Below, one piece after another: positions 13,273 to 21,440 of a stretch of 64,000 nucleotides of DNA. Within the stretch, counting starts at the first letter, position 1, and the number at the start of each line of letters is the position of its first letter. Source of the stretch: Angustibacter luteus (GTDB taxonomy: Bacteria > Actinomycetota > Actinomycetes > Actinomycetales > Angustibacteraceae); assembly GCF_039541115.1 (NCBI RefSeq), contig NZ_BAABFP010000005.1, positions 170,447-234,446 of the forward strand, read 5' to 3'. The position numbers and the translations under genes were made by a program. Under the pieces are notes generated by a model. That model was given only the letters and a program-made list of their open reading frames with translations, was not told where the DNA came from and did not search any database.

Positions 13273-13306
13273 GTCGGCCCGGTGCACGTGACGCGCCCCG
13301 CCGACG

Positions 13307-13312
13307 TACCGT
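13307..13312 (+). promoter_or_regulatory. -10 box for a leaderless transcript (TACCGT)
   Basis: TACCGT lies seven bases before GTG 13320. It fits the TANNNT-N6-8-start pattern repeated through this window and helps choose that start. Confidence 0.45.
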
Positions 13313-13319
13313 GGCCCCT

Positions 13320-13736
13320 GTGACCCGTGCACCGGAAGGCGGCCCCTACGAGTGGTGGCAGCGGGGTGTCGAGCTGCTCGAGCGCGGCGACCCCGCCGCA
13401 GCCGCCGTGCTCCTGGAACGAACCGTCGCGGCAGAGTCCGGCTCGGCCTCCGGTTGGGAGGCCCTGGGGCGAGCGAGCTACGACGCCGGCCAGATCCAGC
13501 GCGCAGCCGAGGCGTTCACCCGGCTCGTCGAGATCGCGCCCGACTCCCACTACGGCCACTTCGCGCTGGGGCTCAGCCTGACCAGGCTCGACCGGTTCGA
13601 GCGGGGGGTCGAGCACCTCGCGATGGCGTCCACGATGCGACCCGAGCAGCCGGAGTACGCGGACCGCCTCCGGCAGGCGCGGGCGACCCTGCGGGCTCGT
13701 CGCGAGGCGGCGGCCTCGGCGGACCAGGATGACTGA
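13320..13736 (+). CDS. tetratricopeptide repeat protein
   Basis: A 138-residue protein with about three TPR helical pairs covering most of its length (EWWQRGVELLERGDPAAAAVLLER, GWEALGRASYDAGQIQRAAEAF, GHFALGLSLTRLDRFERGVEHL). Such proteins act as protein-interaction scaffolds. Position and size match M. tuberculosis Rv1691, which also lies just before the HAD phosphatase. No Shine-Dalgarno is visible; the GTG at 13320 suits a leaderless start, and the GTG at 13311 is the alternative. Its stop overlaps the next gene's ATG by eight bases. Confidence 0.85.
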   Translation: MTRAPEGGPYEWWQRGVELLERGDPAAAAVLLERTVAAESGSASGWEALGRASYDAGQIQRAAEAFTRLVEIAPDSHYGHFALGLSLTRLDRFERGVEHLAMASTMRPEQPEYADRLRQARATLRARREAAASADQDD

Positions 13737-14811
13737 CCGCGGGTGGCAAGGCTGGAGCGAGTCCGCGGGCGCTCTGGTCGACGCGCACGACGCGGTCCTG
13801 CTGGACCTCGACGGCGTCGTCTACGTCGGGGAGCACGCGGTGGACGGCGCGGTGGCGGCGATCGACGAGGTGCGCCGTCGAGGGGTCGGCGTGGCCTTCG
13901 TGACGAACAACGCGGCCCGCACGCCGGATGACGTCGCCGAGCACCTGCGCCGGCTAGGCGTCGACGCGGCGCCGGCGGACGTCGTGACGAGCGCTCAAGC
14001 AGCGGCCTCCTTGCTCCGGGAGCAGCTCGAGGCGGGGGCCGCTGTGCTCAGCATCGGAGCGCGAGGGTTGGCCGAGGCACTGGTCGAGGTCGGGCTGCGT
14101 CCGGTGGGCTCGATGGACGACGAGCCACTGGCCGTCGTCCAGGGCTTCTCGCCGGACCTGAGCTGGCCCATGCTCCTCGAGGCGTGCGTGGCGATCCGGG
14201 CCGGACTGCCGTGGGTCGCGACGAACCTGGACGCCACCTTGCCGACCGCGCGGGGCCCCGCGCCGGGGAACGGCGCGTTCGTGGAGGTCGTCCGGCGCAC
14301 GACCGGCGTCGACCCGCAGGTGGCGGGCAAGCCCTTCCGGCCGCTGATGGACGCGTCCGTGCAACGCCTTCGGGCCGAGCGGGGGCTGGTCGTGGGCGAT
14401 CGTCTCGACACCGACCTGGAGGGGGCGCGACGAGCCGGGCTGCCCGGGTTGCTCGTGCTCACCGGCGTCACGGACGCGGGCACCTTGTTGGGGGCCCGGC
14501 CCGAGGAGCGTCCGGACTTCCTGGCGGCCGACCTGGGCGGGCTGCTGGAGCCACATCCCGGTGTGCGGGCGGAGTCCGGCGGCTGGGTCGCGGACGACGG
14601 CACCACGCTGCGGGCGGTCCTGGACGAGAACGGCGACCTGCACCTGTCCGGCGAACCCGCCGCTCCGGGGGAGTCGGGACGGCGGGTCGCGCTCGCCGCC
14701 GTCCGCCTCGCGTGTGCAGCGCTGTGGTCGTCGCAACCCTCGGCCGACCGGGTGCAGCAGGCACGTCGCGCGCTTCGTCCCTGGACCGTCGTGCAGGGAT
14801 GGGACGGGTAG
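13729..14811 (+). CDS. HAD-IIA phosphatase (glycerol-3-phosphate phosphatase type)
   Basis: A 360-residue member of the NagD/HAD-IIA family. Motif I DLDGVVYVG has the nucleophile and acid Asp26/Asp28. Motif II is VTNNAA. The Lys of motif III lies in AGKPFRP. Motif IV is VVGDRLDTDLEGA. A C2-type cap sits between motifs II and III. The M. tuberculosis neighbour-equivalent Rv1692 has been characterised as a glycerol-3-phosphate phosphatase involved in glycerophospholipid polar-head recycling, so the same role is likely but inferred. About 80 C-terminal residues (GGWVADDGTTLRAVL onwards) extend past the HAD core, as in Rv1692. It overlaps the TPR gene. Confidence 0.9.
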   Translation: MTDRGWQGWSESAGALVDAHDAVLLDLDGVVYVGEHAVDGAVAAIDEVRRRGVGVAFVTNNAARTPDDVAEHLRRLGVDAAPADVVTSAQAAASLLREQLEAGAAVLSIGARGLAEALVEVGLRPVGSMDDEPLAVVQGFSPDLSWPMLLEACVAIRAGLPWVATNLDATLPTARGPAPGNGAFVEVVRRTTGVDPQVAGKPFRPLMDASVQRLRAERGLVVGDRLDTDLEGARRAGLPGLLVLTGVTDAGTLLGARPEERPDFLAADLGGLLEPHPGVRAESGGWVADDGTTLRAVLDENGDLHLSGEPAAPGESGRRVALAAVRLACAALWSSQPSADRVQQARRALRPWTVVQGWDG

Positions 14812-14865
14812 GGTGACGACCGGTCGGGGCCGCGGTCGAGCCGCCCCCTCCACGAGGAGGTCGCG

Positions 14866-15414
14866 GTGTTCGATGCGGTGCGTGGGTACCTTCAACTCGT
14901 CAGCGGGCTCTCCCAGGTCTCGAGGCAGCGGGCCGTCGAGGTGGCCAAGCAGCTGCTCGCGACGACGCCCGCCGCCGAGATGGGCGGTGCCGCCAGCATG
15001 GGTGCGCAGGCCGTCTCCGGGCAGGTGAGCGCCCTCGCGGACGAGCTGATGGCCACCGGTCGGCAGAACCGTCAGATGTTGCGCACGCTGGTCCGGGCCG
15101 AGGTCGAGACCGTCGTCGCACGGCTGGGACTGGCCGGGAACGCCGAGCTCGAGGCCGCCCTGGCCGCCAGCCGCGCCCGGGTCCTGGAGCTCGAGCGGGA
15201 GCTCGCGGTGCGTGACGCGGAGGCCGTGCGGCGGCCGTCGCGAACGTCAGCGGCAGAGAAGTCGACGGCGAAGAAGTCGACGGCCAAGAAGTCCACCGCG
15301 AAGAGGTCCACGGCTAAGAAGGCGGCTGCCATGCAGCCCAGCGTGGACGTACCCGCCGCAGCCACGACGCCGGAGCCCGAGGTCGAGGCCACGACACCAG
15401 CAGGAGCACCGTGA
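14866..15414 (+). CDS. phasin-like coiled-coil protein with Lys-rich tail
   Basis: A 182-residue protein; GTG 14866 is preceded by GAGGAGG (14854-14860). Residues 1-120 are helical (YLQLVSGLSQVSRQRAVEVAKQLL, then VETVVARLGL and the heptads of LELERELAVRD), similar to the phasin/PhaF-like family of granule-associated proteins. The C-terminus repeats KKSTA four times (residues ~128-147), like histone-H1-type DNA-binding tails, then becomes Pro/Thr-rich. It overlaps the next gene by four bases. DNA or polyhydroxyalkanoate-granule association is possible, but no phaC is nearby. Function uncertain. Confidence 0.8.
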   Translation: MFDAVRGYLQLVSGLSQVSRQRAVEVAKQLLATTPAAEMGGAASMGAQAVSGQVSALADELMATGRQNRQMLRTLVRAEVETVVARLGLAGNAELEAALAASRARVLELERELAVRDAEAVRRPSRTSAAEKSTAKKSTAKKSTAKRSTAKKAAAMQPSVDVPAAATTPEPEVEATTPAGAP

Positions 15415-15641
15415 GCGAGTCCCAGGACCAGGCATCCCCGGCGACCGCCGACGAGACCGAGGACGTCCAGCACGACGAGCCGCACGCCCCGCTCGAGCTG
15501 CCGCACACGGGAGACGAGCAGGTGGACCAGGCACTGGAACGCCTCGTCGCTGTGCCGGAGCTGCCGTCGGCCGAGCAGGTCGAGGTCTACGTCGGCGTGC
15601 ACCGCGACCTGCAGGACCGGCTCGCCGACCTCGAGGAATGA
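15411..15641 (+). CDS. small conserved protein (Rv1693-like)
   Basis: A 76-residue acidic protein. The N-terminal half is disordered; residues ~33-76 form a conserved helical module, beginning DEQVDQALERL and ending in YVGVHRDLQDRLADLEE. A short protein of this kind lies immediately before tlyA in many actinobacteria (Rv1693 in M. tuberculosis). It starts at GTG overlapping the upstream stop and overlaps the tlyA ATG by four bases, so it is inside a tightly coupled operon. No function is known to me. Confidence 0.8.
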   Translation: MSESQDQASPATADETEDVQHDEPHAPLELPHTGDEQVDQALERLVAVPELPSAEQVEVYVGVHRDLQDRLADLEE

Positions 15642-16495
15642 CCGCCACCCGGCTCGATGTCGAACTCGTCCGCCGCGGTCTGGCCCGGTCCCGGGGCCAG
15701 GCGGAGGAGATGATCCGCGACGGCCGGGTCGTGGTCGACGGCCGCCCCTCGCCCAAGGCCTCCACGAAGGTGACCGCGGACACGGGGATCGACGTCCGGC
15801 CGGGGGAGCACCCGGACTACGTGGGCCGCGGCGCGCTCAAGCTGGACGGCCTGCTGGACGACCTGCAGGTCGCCGCCGGCCTCGTCGTCGGGCAGAGCGG
15901 TCCGCTCGCCCCGGCGGTGGCGGGGCGGCGCTGCCTCGACGCGGGGGCCAGCACCGGTGGTTTCACCGAGGTCCTGCTGGCCCGCGGCGCGAGCGAGGTC
16001 CTCGCCGTGGACGTCGGACACGACCAGCTGGCGGCGCGGCTGCGCACCGACCCGAGGGTGCAGGACCTGCCCGGCACGACCGTTCGCGGCCTGTCGGCCT
16101 CGACGATCGGCGGCCGGGTCGACCTGCTGGTCGCCGACCTGTCGTTCATCTCCCTCCAGGTGGTCATGGGCGACCTCGCCAACCTCGTGACGGACGGCGG
16201 GGACCTGCTGCTCCTGGTGAAGCCGCAGTTCGAGGTCGGCCGTGAGAGGCTCGGGTCCGGCGGGGTCGTCCGCGACCACCAGCTGCGCGCGGACGCGGTG
16301 CAGCAGGTGGCCCGCGCCGGGCTCGCCGCCGGACTGCTGGTGCGCGCGATGCGGGCGAGCCGCTGGCCGGGCCCCAGTGGCAACGTCGAGTACTTCGTCT
16401 GGCTGACCGTCCAGGACGGGACGCCGGTCGAGTCGATCGCCGAGGACCAGCTGGCTGCCGCCGCGCAGCAGGCGGTCGAGGAAGGACCTTCGTGA
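15638..16495 (+). CDS. tlyA: 16S/23S rRNA 2'-O-methyltransferase TlyA
   Basis: A 285-residue enzyme methylating the ribose of C1409 in 16S and C1920 in 23S rRNA, the modification needed for capreomycin/viomycin sensitivity in mycobacteria. It has an N-terminal S4 RNA-binding domain (residues ~4-62, LDVELVRRGLARSRGQAEEMI), then an FtsJ-like Rossmann fold with SAM motif GASTGGFT (103-110). Catalytic-region motifs are DLSFISL and KPQFEVG. The size is typical. The ATG at 15638 overlaps the previous stop, and its own stop overlaps nadK GTG. It was once annotated as a haemolysin; the methyltransferase role is the supported one. Confidence 0.95.
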   Translation: MTATRLDVELVRRGLARSRGQAEEMIRDGRVVVDGRPSPKASTKVTADTGIDVRPGEHPDYVGRGALKLDGLLDDLQVAAGLVVGQSGPLAPAVAGRRCLDAGASTGGFTEVLLARGASEVLAVDVGHDQLAARLRTDPRVQDLPGTTVRGLSASTIGGRVDLLVADLSFISLQVVMGDLANLVTDGGDLLLLVKPQFEVGRERLGSGGVVRDHQLRADAVQQVARAGLAAGLLVRAMRASRWPGPSGNVEYFVWLTVQDGTPVESIAEDQLAAAAQQAVEEGPS

Positions 16496-17403
16496 CCCGT
16501 CGTGTGCTGCTGGTGACCCACACCGGCCGACCGGAGGCGCTGACGGCCGCCCTGGAGCTGACCACCGGGCTGATGGACGCCGGGATCGAGGTCGCCGCCC
16601 TCGCGGAGGAGGCGGATGAGCTGCACGCCCTGCAGCGGCACATCGACGGCGTCCTGGTCGCCGGTTCCGAGGACCCCGCGAGGGACTGCGAGCTGGTCAT
16701 CTGCCTCGGCGGGGACGGCACGATCCTGCGCGGGGCCGAGATCGTGCACGGCAGCGAGGTCCCGCTGCTCGGGGTGAACCTCGGCCACGTGGGCTTCCTC
16801 GCCGAGCTCGAGCGCGAGGACATCAGCGAGATCGTGCAGCGGGTGGTCGCCCGGGACTTCACCGTGGAGGTGCGGCTCACCCTGGACATCACCGTCCGCG
16901 CCGGTGACCGGGTCATCCACGAGTGCTGGGCGCTCAACGAGGCGACCGTCGAGAAGGCCGCCCGCGAGCGGATGCTCGAGGTCGTCATCGAGGTCGACGG
17001 GCGGCCGCTGTCGACCGTCGGCGCCGACGGCGTCGTGATGGCCACGCCGACGGGCTCCACCGCCTACGCCTTCTCGGCCGGCGGCCCGGTGGTCTGGCCC
17101 GAGGTCGAGGCGCTGCTGCTGGTGCCGATCTCGGCGCACGCCCTGTTCGCCCGGCCCCTGGTCGTCGGGCCGAGCTCGCGGCTCGCCGTGGAGGTGCTGA
17201 CGGACACCGAGGGCACGGGTGTCCTGTGGTGCGACGGCCGGCGCCGCTACGAGCTGCTCCCGGGCTCGCGGATCGAGGCCGTCGCGTCCGACCGCCCGGT
17301 GCTGCTGGCCCGGATGACCAGCGGGCCGTTCACGGACCGGCTCGTGGGCAAGTTCCGGCTCCCGGTGGACGGCTGGCGCGGTCAGCCCCGCTCGTCCACC
17401 TAG
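16492..17403 (+). CDS. nadK: NAD kinase
   Basis: A 303-residue ATP/polyphosphate-NAD kinase making NADP. Family motifs are all present: GGDGT (residues 73-77), GVNLGHVGFLAE, NEATVEK, and the long diacylglycerol-kinase-like block DGVVMATPTGSTAYAFSAGG (about 180-199). GTG 16492 overlaps the tlyA stop. The neighbourhood tlyA-nadK-recN is one of the most conserved orders in actinobacteria. No N-terminal extension is seen, so it is probably the ordinary cytoplasmic enzyme. Confidence 0.96.
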   Translation: MTRRVLLVTHTGRPEALTAALELTTGLMDAGIEVAALAEEADELHALQRHIDGVLVAGSEDPARDCELVICLGGDGTILRGAEIVHGSEVPLLGVNLGHVGFLAELEREDISEIVQRVVARDFTVEVRLTLDITVRAGDRVIHECWALNEATVEKAARERMLEVVIEVDGRPLSTVGADGVVMATPTGSTAYAFSAGGPVVWPEVEALLLVPISAHALFARPLVVGPSSRLAVEVLTDTEGTGVLWCDGRRRYELLPGSRIEAVASDRPVLLARMTSGPFTDRLVGKFRLPVDGWRGQPRSST

Positions 17404-17406
17404 GCT
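17401..17406 (+). promoter_or_regulatory. -10 box for leaderless recN transcript (TAGGCT)
   Basis: TAGGCT, six bases before the recN GTG at 17413, and overlapping the nadK stop TAG. This suggests recN has its own promoter inside the cluster, in keeping with a repair gene. No LexA-type SOS box is obvious. Confidence 0.5.
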
Positions 17407-17412
17407 GTCCGC

Positions 17413-19227
17413 GTGCTGGAGGAGATGCGGATCCGCGGGCTGGGCGTCATCACGGACGCCGTGCTCGAGCTCGGTCCCGGGCTGACCGTCGTCACGGGGG
17501 AGACGGGCGCCGGCAAGACGATGGTGGTGACCGGCCTCGGCCTGCTCCTCGGCGGGCGCGCGGACTCCGGCGCGGTGCGGGCCGACGTCGCGCAGGCGGT
17601 GGTCGAGGGTCGGGTGGTCGTCGACCCCGACTCCGCAATGGCGGCCGCTGCTGCGGACGCGGGCGCCGAGCTCGACGACGGCGTCCTGCTGCTGACGCGC
17701 ACCGTCACCGCGGCGGGCCGCTCCCGGGCGCACGCCGGCGGTCGGGCCGTCCCCGTGAGCGTGCTCGCCGAGCTGGCCACCGAGCTGGTCACGGTGCACG
17801 GGCAGTCCGACCAGCTGCGGCTGCTGCAGCCCGCCAGGCAGCGCGAGACCCTCGACCGCTTCGCCGGCACCCACGACCTGCTCGAGCAGCACGCCGCGAC
17901 GTACACCCGGCTGCGTGACCTCGAGCAGGAGCTGCACGAGGTCGTCACGCACGCCCGCGAGCGGGCCGACGAGGCGGTCCGGTTGCGTACTGCGCTGGAG
18001 GAGATCGAGGCCGTCGACCCGCAGCCGGGGGAGGACCACCAGCTGCGCGACGACGACGCCCGGCTGGCGCACTCCGACGCGCTGCGCTCCGCGGCTGACC
18101 GCGCCCACGCCGCGCTCGTCGCCGATGCCGCGGCCGGCGGCACCGGCCTGGACGGCTCGGCGACGTCGCAGACGGGTGCGGCCGAGCTGCTGGCCACGGC
18201 GCGGCACGCCATCGACCCGGTCGCCGACCACGACCCGGCCCTGGCCGGCCTCGGTGCCCGCCTGGGTGAGCTGGGGTTCCTGGTGGCCGACGTGGCCGCC
18301 GACCTCTCGTCGTACGCCGCCGGGATCGAGTCCGACCCGGCCCGGCTGTCCGCCGTCCAGGAACGCCGGGCCCAGCTCGGCGCGCTGGTGCGCCGCTACG
18401 GCCAGGACAGCGACCACGATCACGATCACGATCACGTCCCGGACGTCGCGGACGTGCTGGCCTGGGGGGCGGGGGCCAGCCGCCGGCTGCTCGAGCTGGA
18501 CGACGACGAGGGGCGGGTGCAGCAGCTGCGCGCCGAGCGCGACGGGCTGCGCACCGAGCTGGGCGAGCTGGCCGGCCGGTTGCACGACGAGCGGGCCGCT
18601 GCGGCGTCCCGGCTGGCCGAGCTCGTCGCGGCCGAGCTGACCCAGCTGGCCATGGCGAACGCCCGGCTCGACGTCGTGCTCAGCCAGCGCGACGACCCCG
18701 ACGGGATCGACGTGCCGCTGGACGGCACCACCCGTCGGGTCGCGGTCGGGCCGCACGGTGCGGACGACGTGGAGCTGCAGCTCGCCCCGCACGCCGGTGC
18801 GCCGGCCCGGCCGGTCGCCAAGGGCGCCTCGGGCGGTGAGCTGTCCCGGGTGATGCTCGCCCTCGAGGTCGTCCTCGCCGGCGCGGACCCGGTGCCGACG
18901 TTCGTGTTCGACGAGGTGGACGCCGGGGTCGGCGGCCGGGCCGCCGTGGAGATCGGACGACGACTGGCCGTGCTCGCCCGCAGCGCGCAGGTCATCGTGG
19001 TGACCCACCTGCCGCAGGTCGCCGCGTTCGCCGACCGGCACCTGCGGGTGGTCAAGGCGGACGACGGTGCGGTGACCGAGAGCGGGGTGCTGCTGCTGGA
19101 CGACGAGGGTCGGGTCGCCGAGCTGGCCCGGATGCTGGCCGGCCACGAGGACTCCGGCACGGCCCGGGCGCACGCCAAGGAGCTGCGTGAGACCGCCGCG
19201 GCCGAGGTGGCGGACGCCGCACGCTGA
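17413..19227 (+). CDS. recN: DNA repair protein RecN
   Basis: A 604-residue SMC-like ATPase acting in double-strand-break repair. Walker A is GETGAGKT (residues 29-36). A long coiled-coil region lies between ~160 and 390. The ABC signature is GASGGELSRVMLALE, and Walker B is FVFDEVDAGVGG. An unusual alternating Asp-His run, (DH)4, lies at residues ~334-341 inside the coiled-coil hinge region and is encoded by a perfect GATCAC repeat. The GTG at 17413 fits a leaderless transcript; ATG 17425 is the alternative. The overall length is slightly above the ~555-590 residues typical of the family. Confidence 0.95.
   Translation: MLEEMRIRGLGVITDAVLELGPGLTVVTGETGAGKTMVVTGLGLLLGGRADSGAVRADVAQAVVEGRVVVDPDSAMAAAAADAGAELDDGVLLLTRTVTAAGRSRAHAGGRAVPVSVLAELATELVTVHGQSDQLRLLQPARQRETLDRFAGTHDLLEQHAATYTRLRDLEQELHEVVTHARERADEAVRLRTALEEIEAVDPQPGEDHQLRDDDARLAHSDALRSAADRAHAALVADAAAGGTGLDGSATSQTGAAELLATARHAIDPVADHDPALAGLGARLGELGFLVADVAADLSSYAAGIESDPARLSAVQERRAQLGALVRRYGQDSDHDHDHDHVPDVADVLAWGAGASRRLLELDDDEGRVQQLRAERDGLRTELGELAGRLHDERAAAASRLAELVAAELTQLAMANARLDVVLSQRDDPDGIDVPLDGTTRRVAVGPHGADDVELQLAPHAGAPARPVAKGASGGELSRVMLALEVVLAGADPVPTFVFDEVDAGVGGRAAVEIGRRLAVLARSAQVIVVTHLPQVAAFADRHLRVVKADDGAVTESGVLLLDDEGRVAELARMLAGHEDSGTARAHAKELRETAAAEVADAAR
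18412..18435 (+). repeat. hexanucleotide repeat encoding (Asp-His)4 in recN
   Basis: Four copies of GA(C/T)CAC in frame, three of them identical GATCAC. It encodes alternating Asp and His in the middle of RecN. Such runs are prone to slippage and can bind metal ions. Confidence 0.85.
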
Positions 19228-19278
19228 GACGGGCTGACCTGCACGGTTGCTGCCGACGGCCGTGAAAGGATGCCCGTG

Positions 19279-20463
19279 ATGCGTCTGCCCTCGATCCGCC
19301 CTCGTACCCACGCGCCCTCGGTCGCGGGGGTCGTCGGCGTCGCCAAGGTGGATTCGCGCACCAAGAACCTCACCAAGCGGCTCGAGCCCGGCGACGTCGC
19401 GGTGATCGACCACCTGGACATCGACACGGTCGCGGCCGAGGCGCTCGTGGCCCGCCGTCCGGTTGCGGTGGTGAACGCGGCCGCGAGCACCAGCGGGCGC
19501 TACCCGAACCTGGGACCCGAGATCCTCCTCGAGGCCGGCATCACGCTGGTCGACGGGGTGGGACGTGACGTCATGGTCGCGGTCGCGGAGGGCGACCGGG
19601 TCCGGGTGCACGGCGGTGACATCTACATCCGCGACGACCTCGTCGCCAGCGGCACCCAGCAGACGGACGAGACGGTCGCCGCCGCGATGGCGGAGGCCCG
19701 GGCGGGCCTGGCGGTGCAGATGGAGGCCTTCGCCGCCAACACCATGGAGTTCCTGCGCCGCGAGCGCGACCTGCTCCTGGACGGCGTCGGCGTCCCGGAG
19801 ATCACGACCGACCTGGACGGTCGGCACGTCCTGGTGGTGGTGCGCGGGTACCACTACAAGGAGGACTTGCAGACGTTGCGGCACTACGTCCGCGAGTACA
19901 AGCCGGTGATCATCGGGGTGGACGGCGGTGCCGATGCCGTGCTCGACGCCGGCCTCAAGCTGCACCTGATCGTCGGGGACATGGACTCGGTGTCGGACAA
20001 GGCGCTCACCTGCGGTGCCGAGGTCGTCGTGCACGCCTACCGGGACGGCCGCGCGCCGGGGCTGGAGCGCGTCCAGGCGCTCGGGATCGAGCCCGTCGTG
20101 TTCCCGGCGACCGGTACGAGCGAGGACGTCGCGATGCTGCTGGCCGACGACAAGGGCGCCGAGCTGATCGTCGCCGTCGGCACCCACGCGACGCTCGTCG
20201 AGTTCCTGGACAAGGGCCGCTCCGGCATGGCCAGCACGTTCCTGACCCGGCTGCGGATCGGTGGCAAGCTGATCGACGCCAAGGGCGTCAGCCGGCTCTA
20301 CCGGTCGCGGATCTCCAGCTGGCAGGTGCTGCTGCTGCTGATCTGCGGGCTGTTCGCGCTCTTCGTCGCCATGTCGGTGACCCCGGCCGGCCAGGCGATG
20401 CTGGCCGTGGGGCACGCGCAGTGGGACGACCTGACCTCCTGGCTCCGAGGGACCTTCACGTGA
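19279..20463 (+). CDS. steA: SteA-like septal protein (TPP-kinase-like domain, one TM)
   Basis: A 394-residue protein with a cytoplasmic part resembling the thiamin pyrophosphokinase catalytic domain (VVVRGYHYKEDLQTL, then VIIGVDGGADAVLDAG, IVGDMDSVSD; about 185-245) and one membrane helix near the C-terminus (VLLLLICGLFALFVAM, ~348-365). It is the homologue of M. tuberculosis Rv1697 and corynebacterial SteA. SteA was reported to work with SteB at the septum to control the peptidoglycan hydrolase RipA during daughter-cell separation. I chose ATG 19279 because GAAAGGA ends eight bases upstream; ATG 19270 would overlap that site. It is coupled to steB by a GTGA overlap. Confidence 0.88.
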   Translation: MRLPSIRPRTHAPSVAGVVGVAKVDSRTKNLTKRLEPGDVAVIDHLDIDTVAAEALVARRPVAVVNAAASTSGRYPNLGPEILLEAGITLVDGVGRDVMVAVAEGDRVRVHGGDIYIRDDLVASGTQQTDETVAAAMAEARAGLAVQMEAFAANTMEFLRRERDLLLDGVGVPEITTDLDGRHVLVVVRGYHYKEDLQTLRHYVREYKPVIIGVDGGADAVLDAGLKLHLIVGDMDSVSDKALTCGAEVVVHAYRDGRAPGLERVQALGIEPVVFPATGTSEDVAMLLADDKGAELIVAVGTHATLVEFLDKGRSGMASTFLTRLRIGGKLIDAKGVSRLYRSRISSWQVLLLLICGLFALFVAMSVTPAGQAMLAVGHAQWDDLTSWLRGTFT

Positions 20464-21425
20464 TCGACTTCCGCTACCACCTCGTCTCCATCGTCTCGAT
20501 CTTCCTGGCGCTGGCGGTCGGCATCGTGCTCGGCGCCGGACCGCTGCAGCAGCAGATCGGCCAGACGCTGACCAACCAGGTGTCCCAGCTGCGCAAGGAC
20601 AAGGCGGAGCTGCGCAGCCAGCTCGACACCCAGGCGCACGAGCTGGAAGCGGCCGACCAGTTCGCCGAGGCCGTGACGCCCGAGCTCGTCGGGTCCCGGC
20701 TCGGCGGACGCTCCGTGGTGCTCGTCATGCTGCCGGGTGCGGACTCGTCCGTGGCCGACGACATCACGGCGACGATGAAGACCGCCGGCGCGACGGTGAA
20801 CGGGCGCGTCAAGCTGACCTCGGCCTGGGCCGACCCGGACCAGGGCAAGGTGGCCTTCCGCGACCAGCTGAGCAGCAACCTGGGGCCGTTGGTCGGCTCG
20901 ACCGCACCGGCGACGGCGTCGGTCAACGAGCGGATGGGCGCCATCCTGGCCAAGGCGCTGGTGGTCTCGAACGTCGCGGACGCCGACCGGGCGACCGAGC
21001 AGAGCGAGCAGGCCCTGTCCGGCCTGAAGGAGGCCGGCCTGATCGCGATCGACGGGGCGGCGCCCAAGCCGGCCACCCTCGCCGTCGTCGTCGCCGGACC
21101 GCCCAACACGAAGCAGACCGAGGACACCCGCAAGGCCGAGCTCGCGACGTGGACGACCACGTCGGACGAGCTCGACAAGGGGGACAGCGGCACCGTCGTC
21201 GCCGGCCCACTGGCCAGCGCCGAGCCGATCGGGGTGATCGGCGCGCTCCGGTCGGACCGGTCCGTCGCGGCCGCGGTGTCCTCGGTCGACGACGTCCAGC
21301 TGCAGATGGCCCAGTCCGCCATCGTGTTCGCGCTGCTCGAGCAGATGAACGGCAAGTCCGGCCACTACGGCACCGGGATCGGCGCGACCGCGGTCCTGCC
21401 GCCGTTGCCGAGCTCGGGGTCGTGA
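20460..21425 (+). CDS. steB: SteB/MctB-family membrane-anchored protein
   Basis: A 321-residue protein with an N-terminal membrane helix after a short MIDFRYH start (residues ~8-26, LVSIVSIFLALAVGIVLGAG), then a coiled coil (QLRKDKAELRSQLDTQAHELEA) and an extracytoplasmic alpha/beta domain. MIDFRYHLVSI is the hallmark of this family. The M. tuberculosis member Rv1698 was named MctB for copper tolerance, while the corynebacterial one is SteB, partner of SteA. The tight coupling to steA favours the division role. It starts at GTG 20460, overlapping the steA stop. Confidence 0.88.
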   Translation: MIDFRYHLVSIVSIFLALAVGIVLGAGPLQQQIGQTLTNQVSQLRKDKAELRSQLDTQAHELEAADQFAEAVTPELVGSRLGGRSVVLVMLPGADSSVADDITATMKTAGATVNGRVKLTSAWADPDQGKVAFRDQLSSNLGPLVGSTAPATASVNERMGAILAKALVVSNVADADRATEQSEQALSGLKEAGLIAIDGAAPKPATLAVVVAGPPNTKQTEDTRKAELATWTTTSDELDKGDSGTVVAGPLASAEPIGVIGALRSDRSVAAAVSSVDDVQLQMAQSAIVFALLEQMNGKSGHYGTGIGATAVLPPLPSSGS

Positions 21426-21440
21426 CCCGAAGGGATCGCG

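Noticed and set aside
15817-20415. A 1,532-codon open frame on the minus strand across tlyA, nadK, recN and steA.
   Set aside because: It is antisense to four clear genes. Its translation is Arg/Gly/His/Asp/Val-rich without family motifs, the pattern expected when GC-rich codons are read in the complementary frame.
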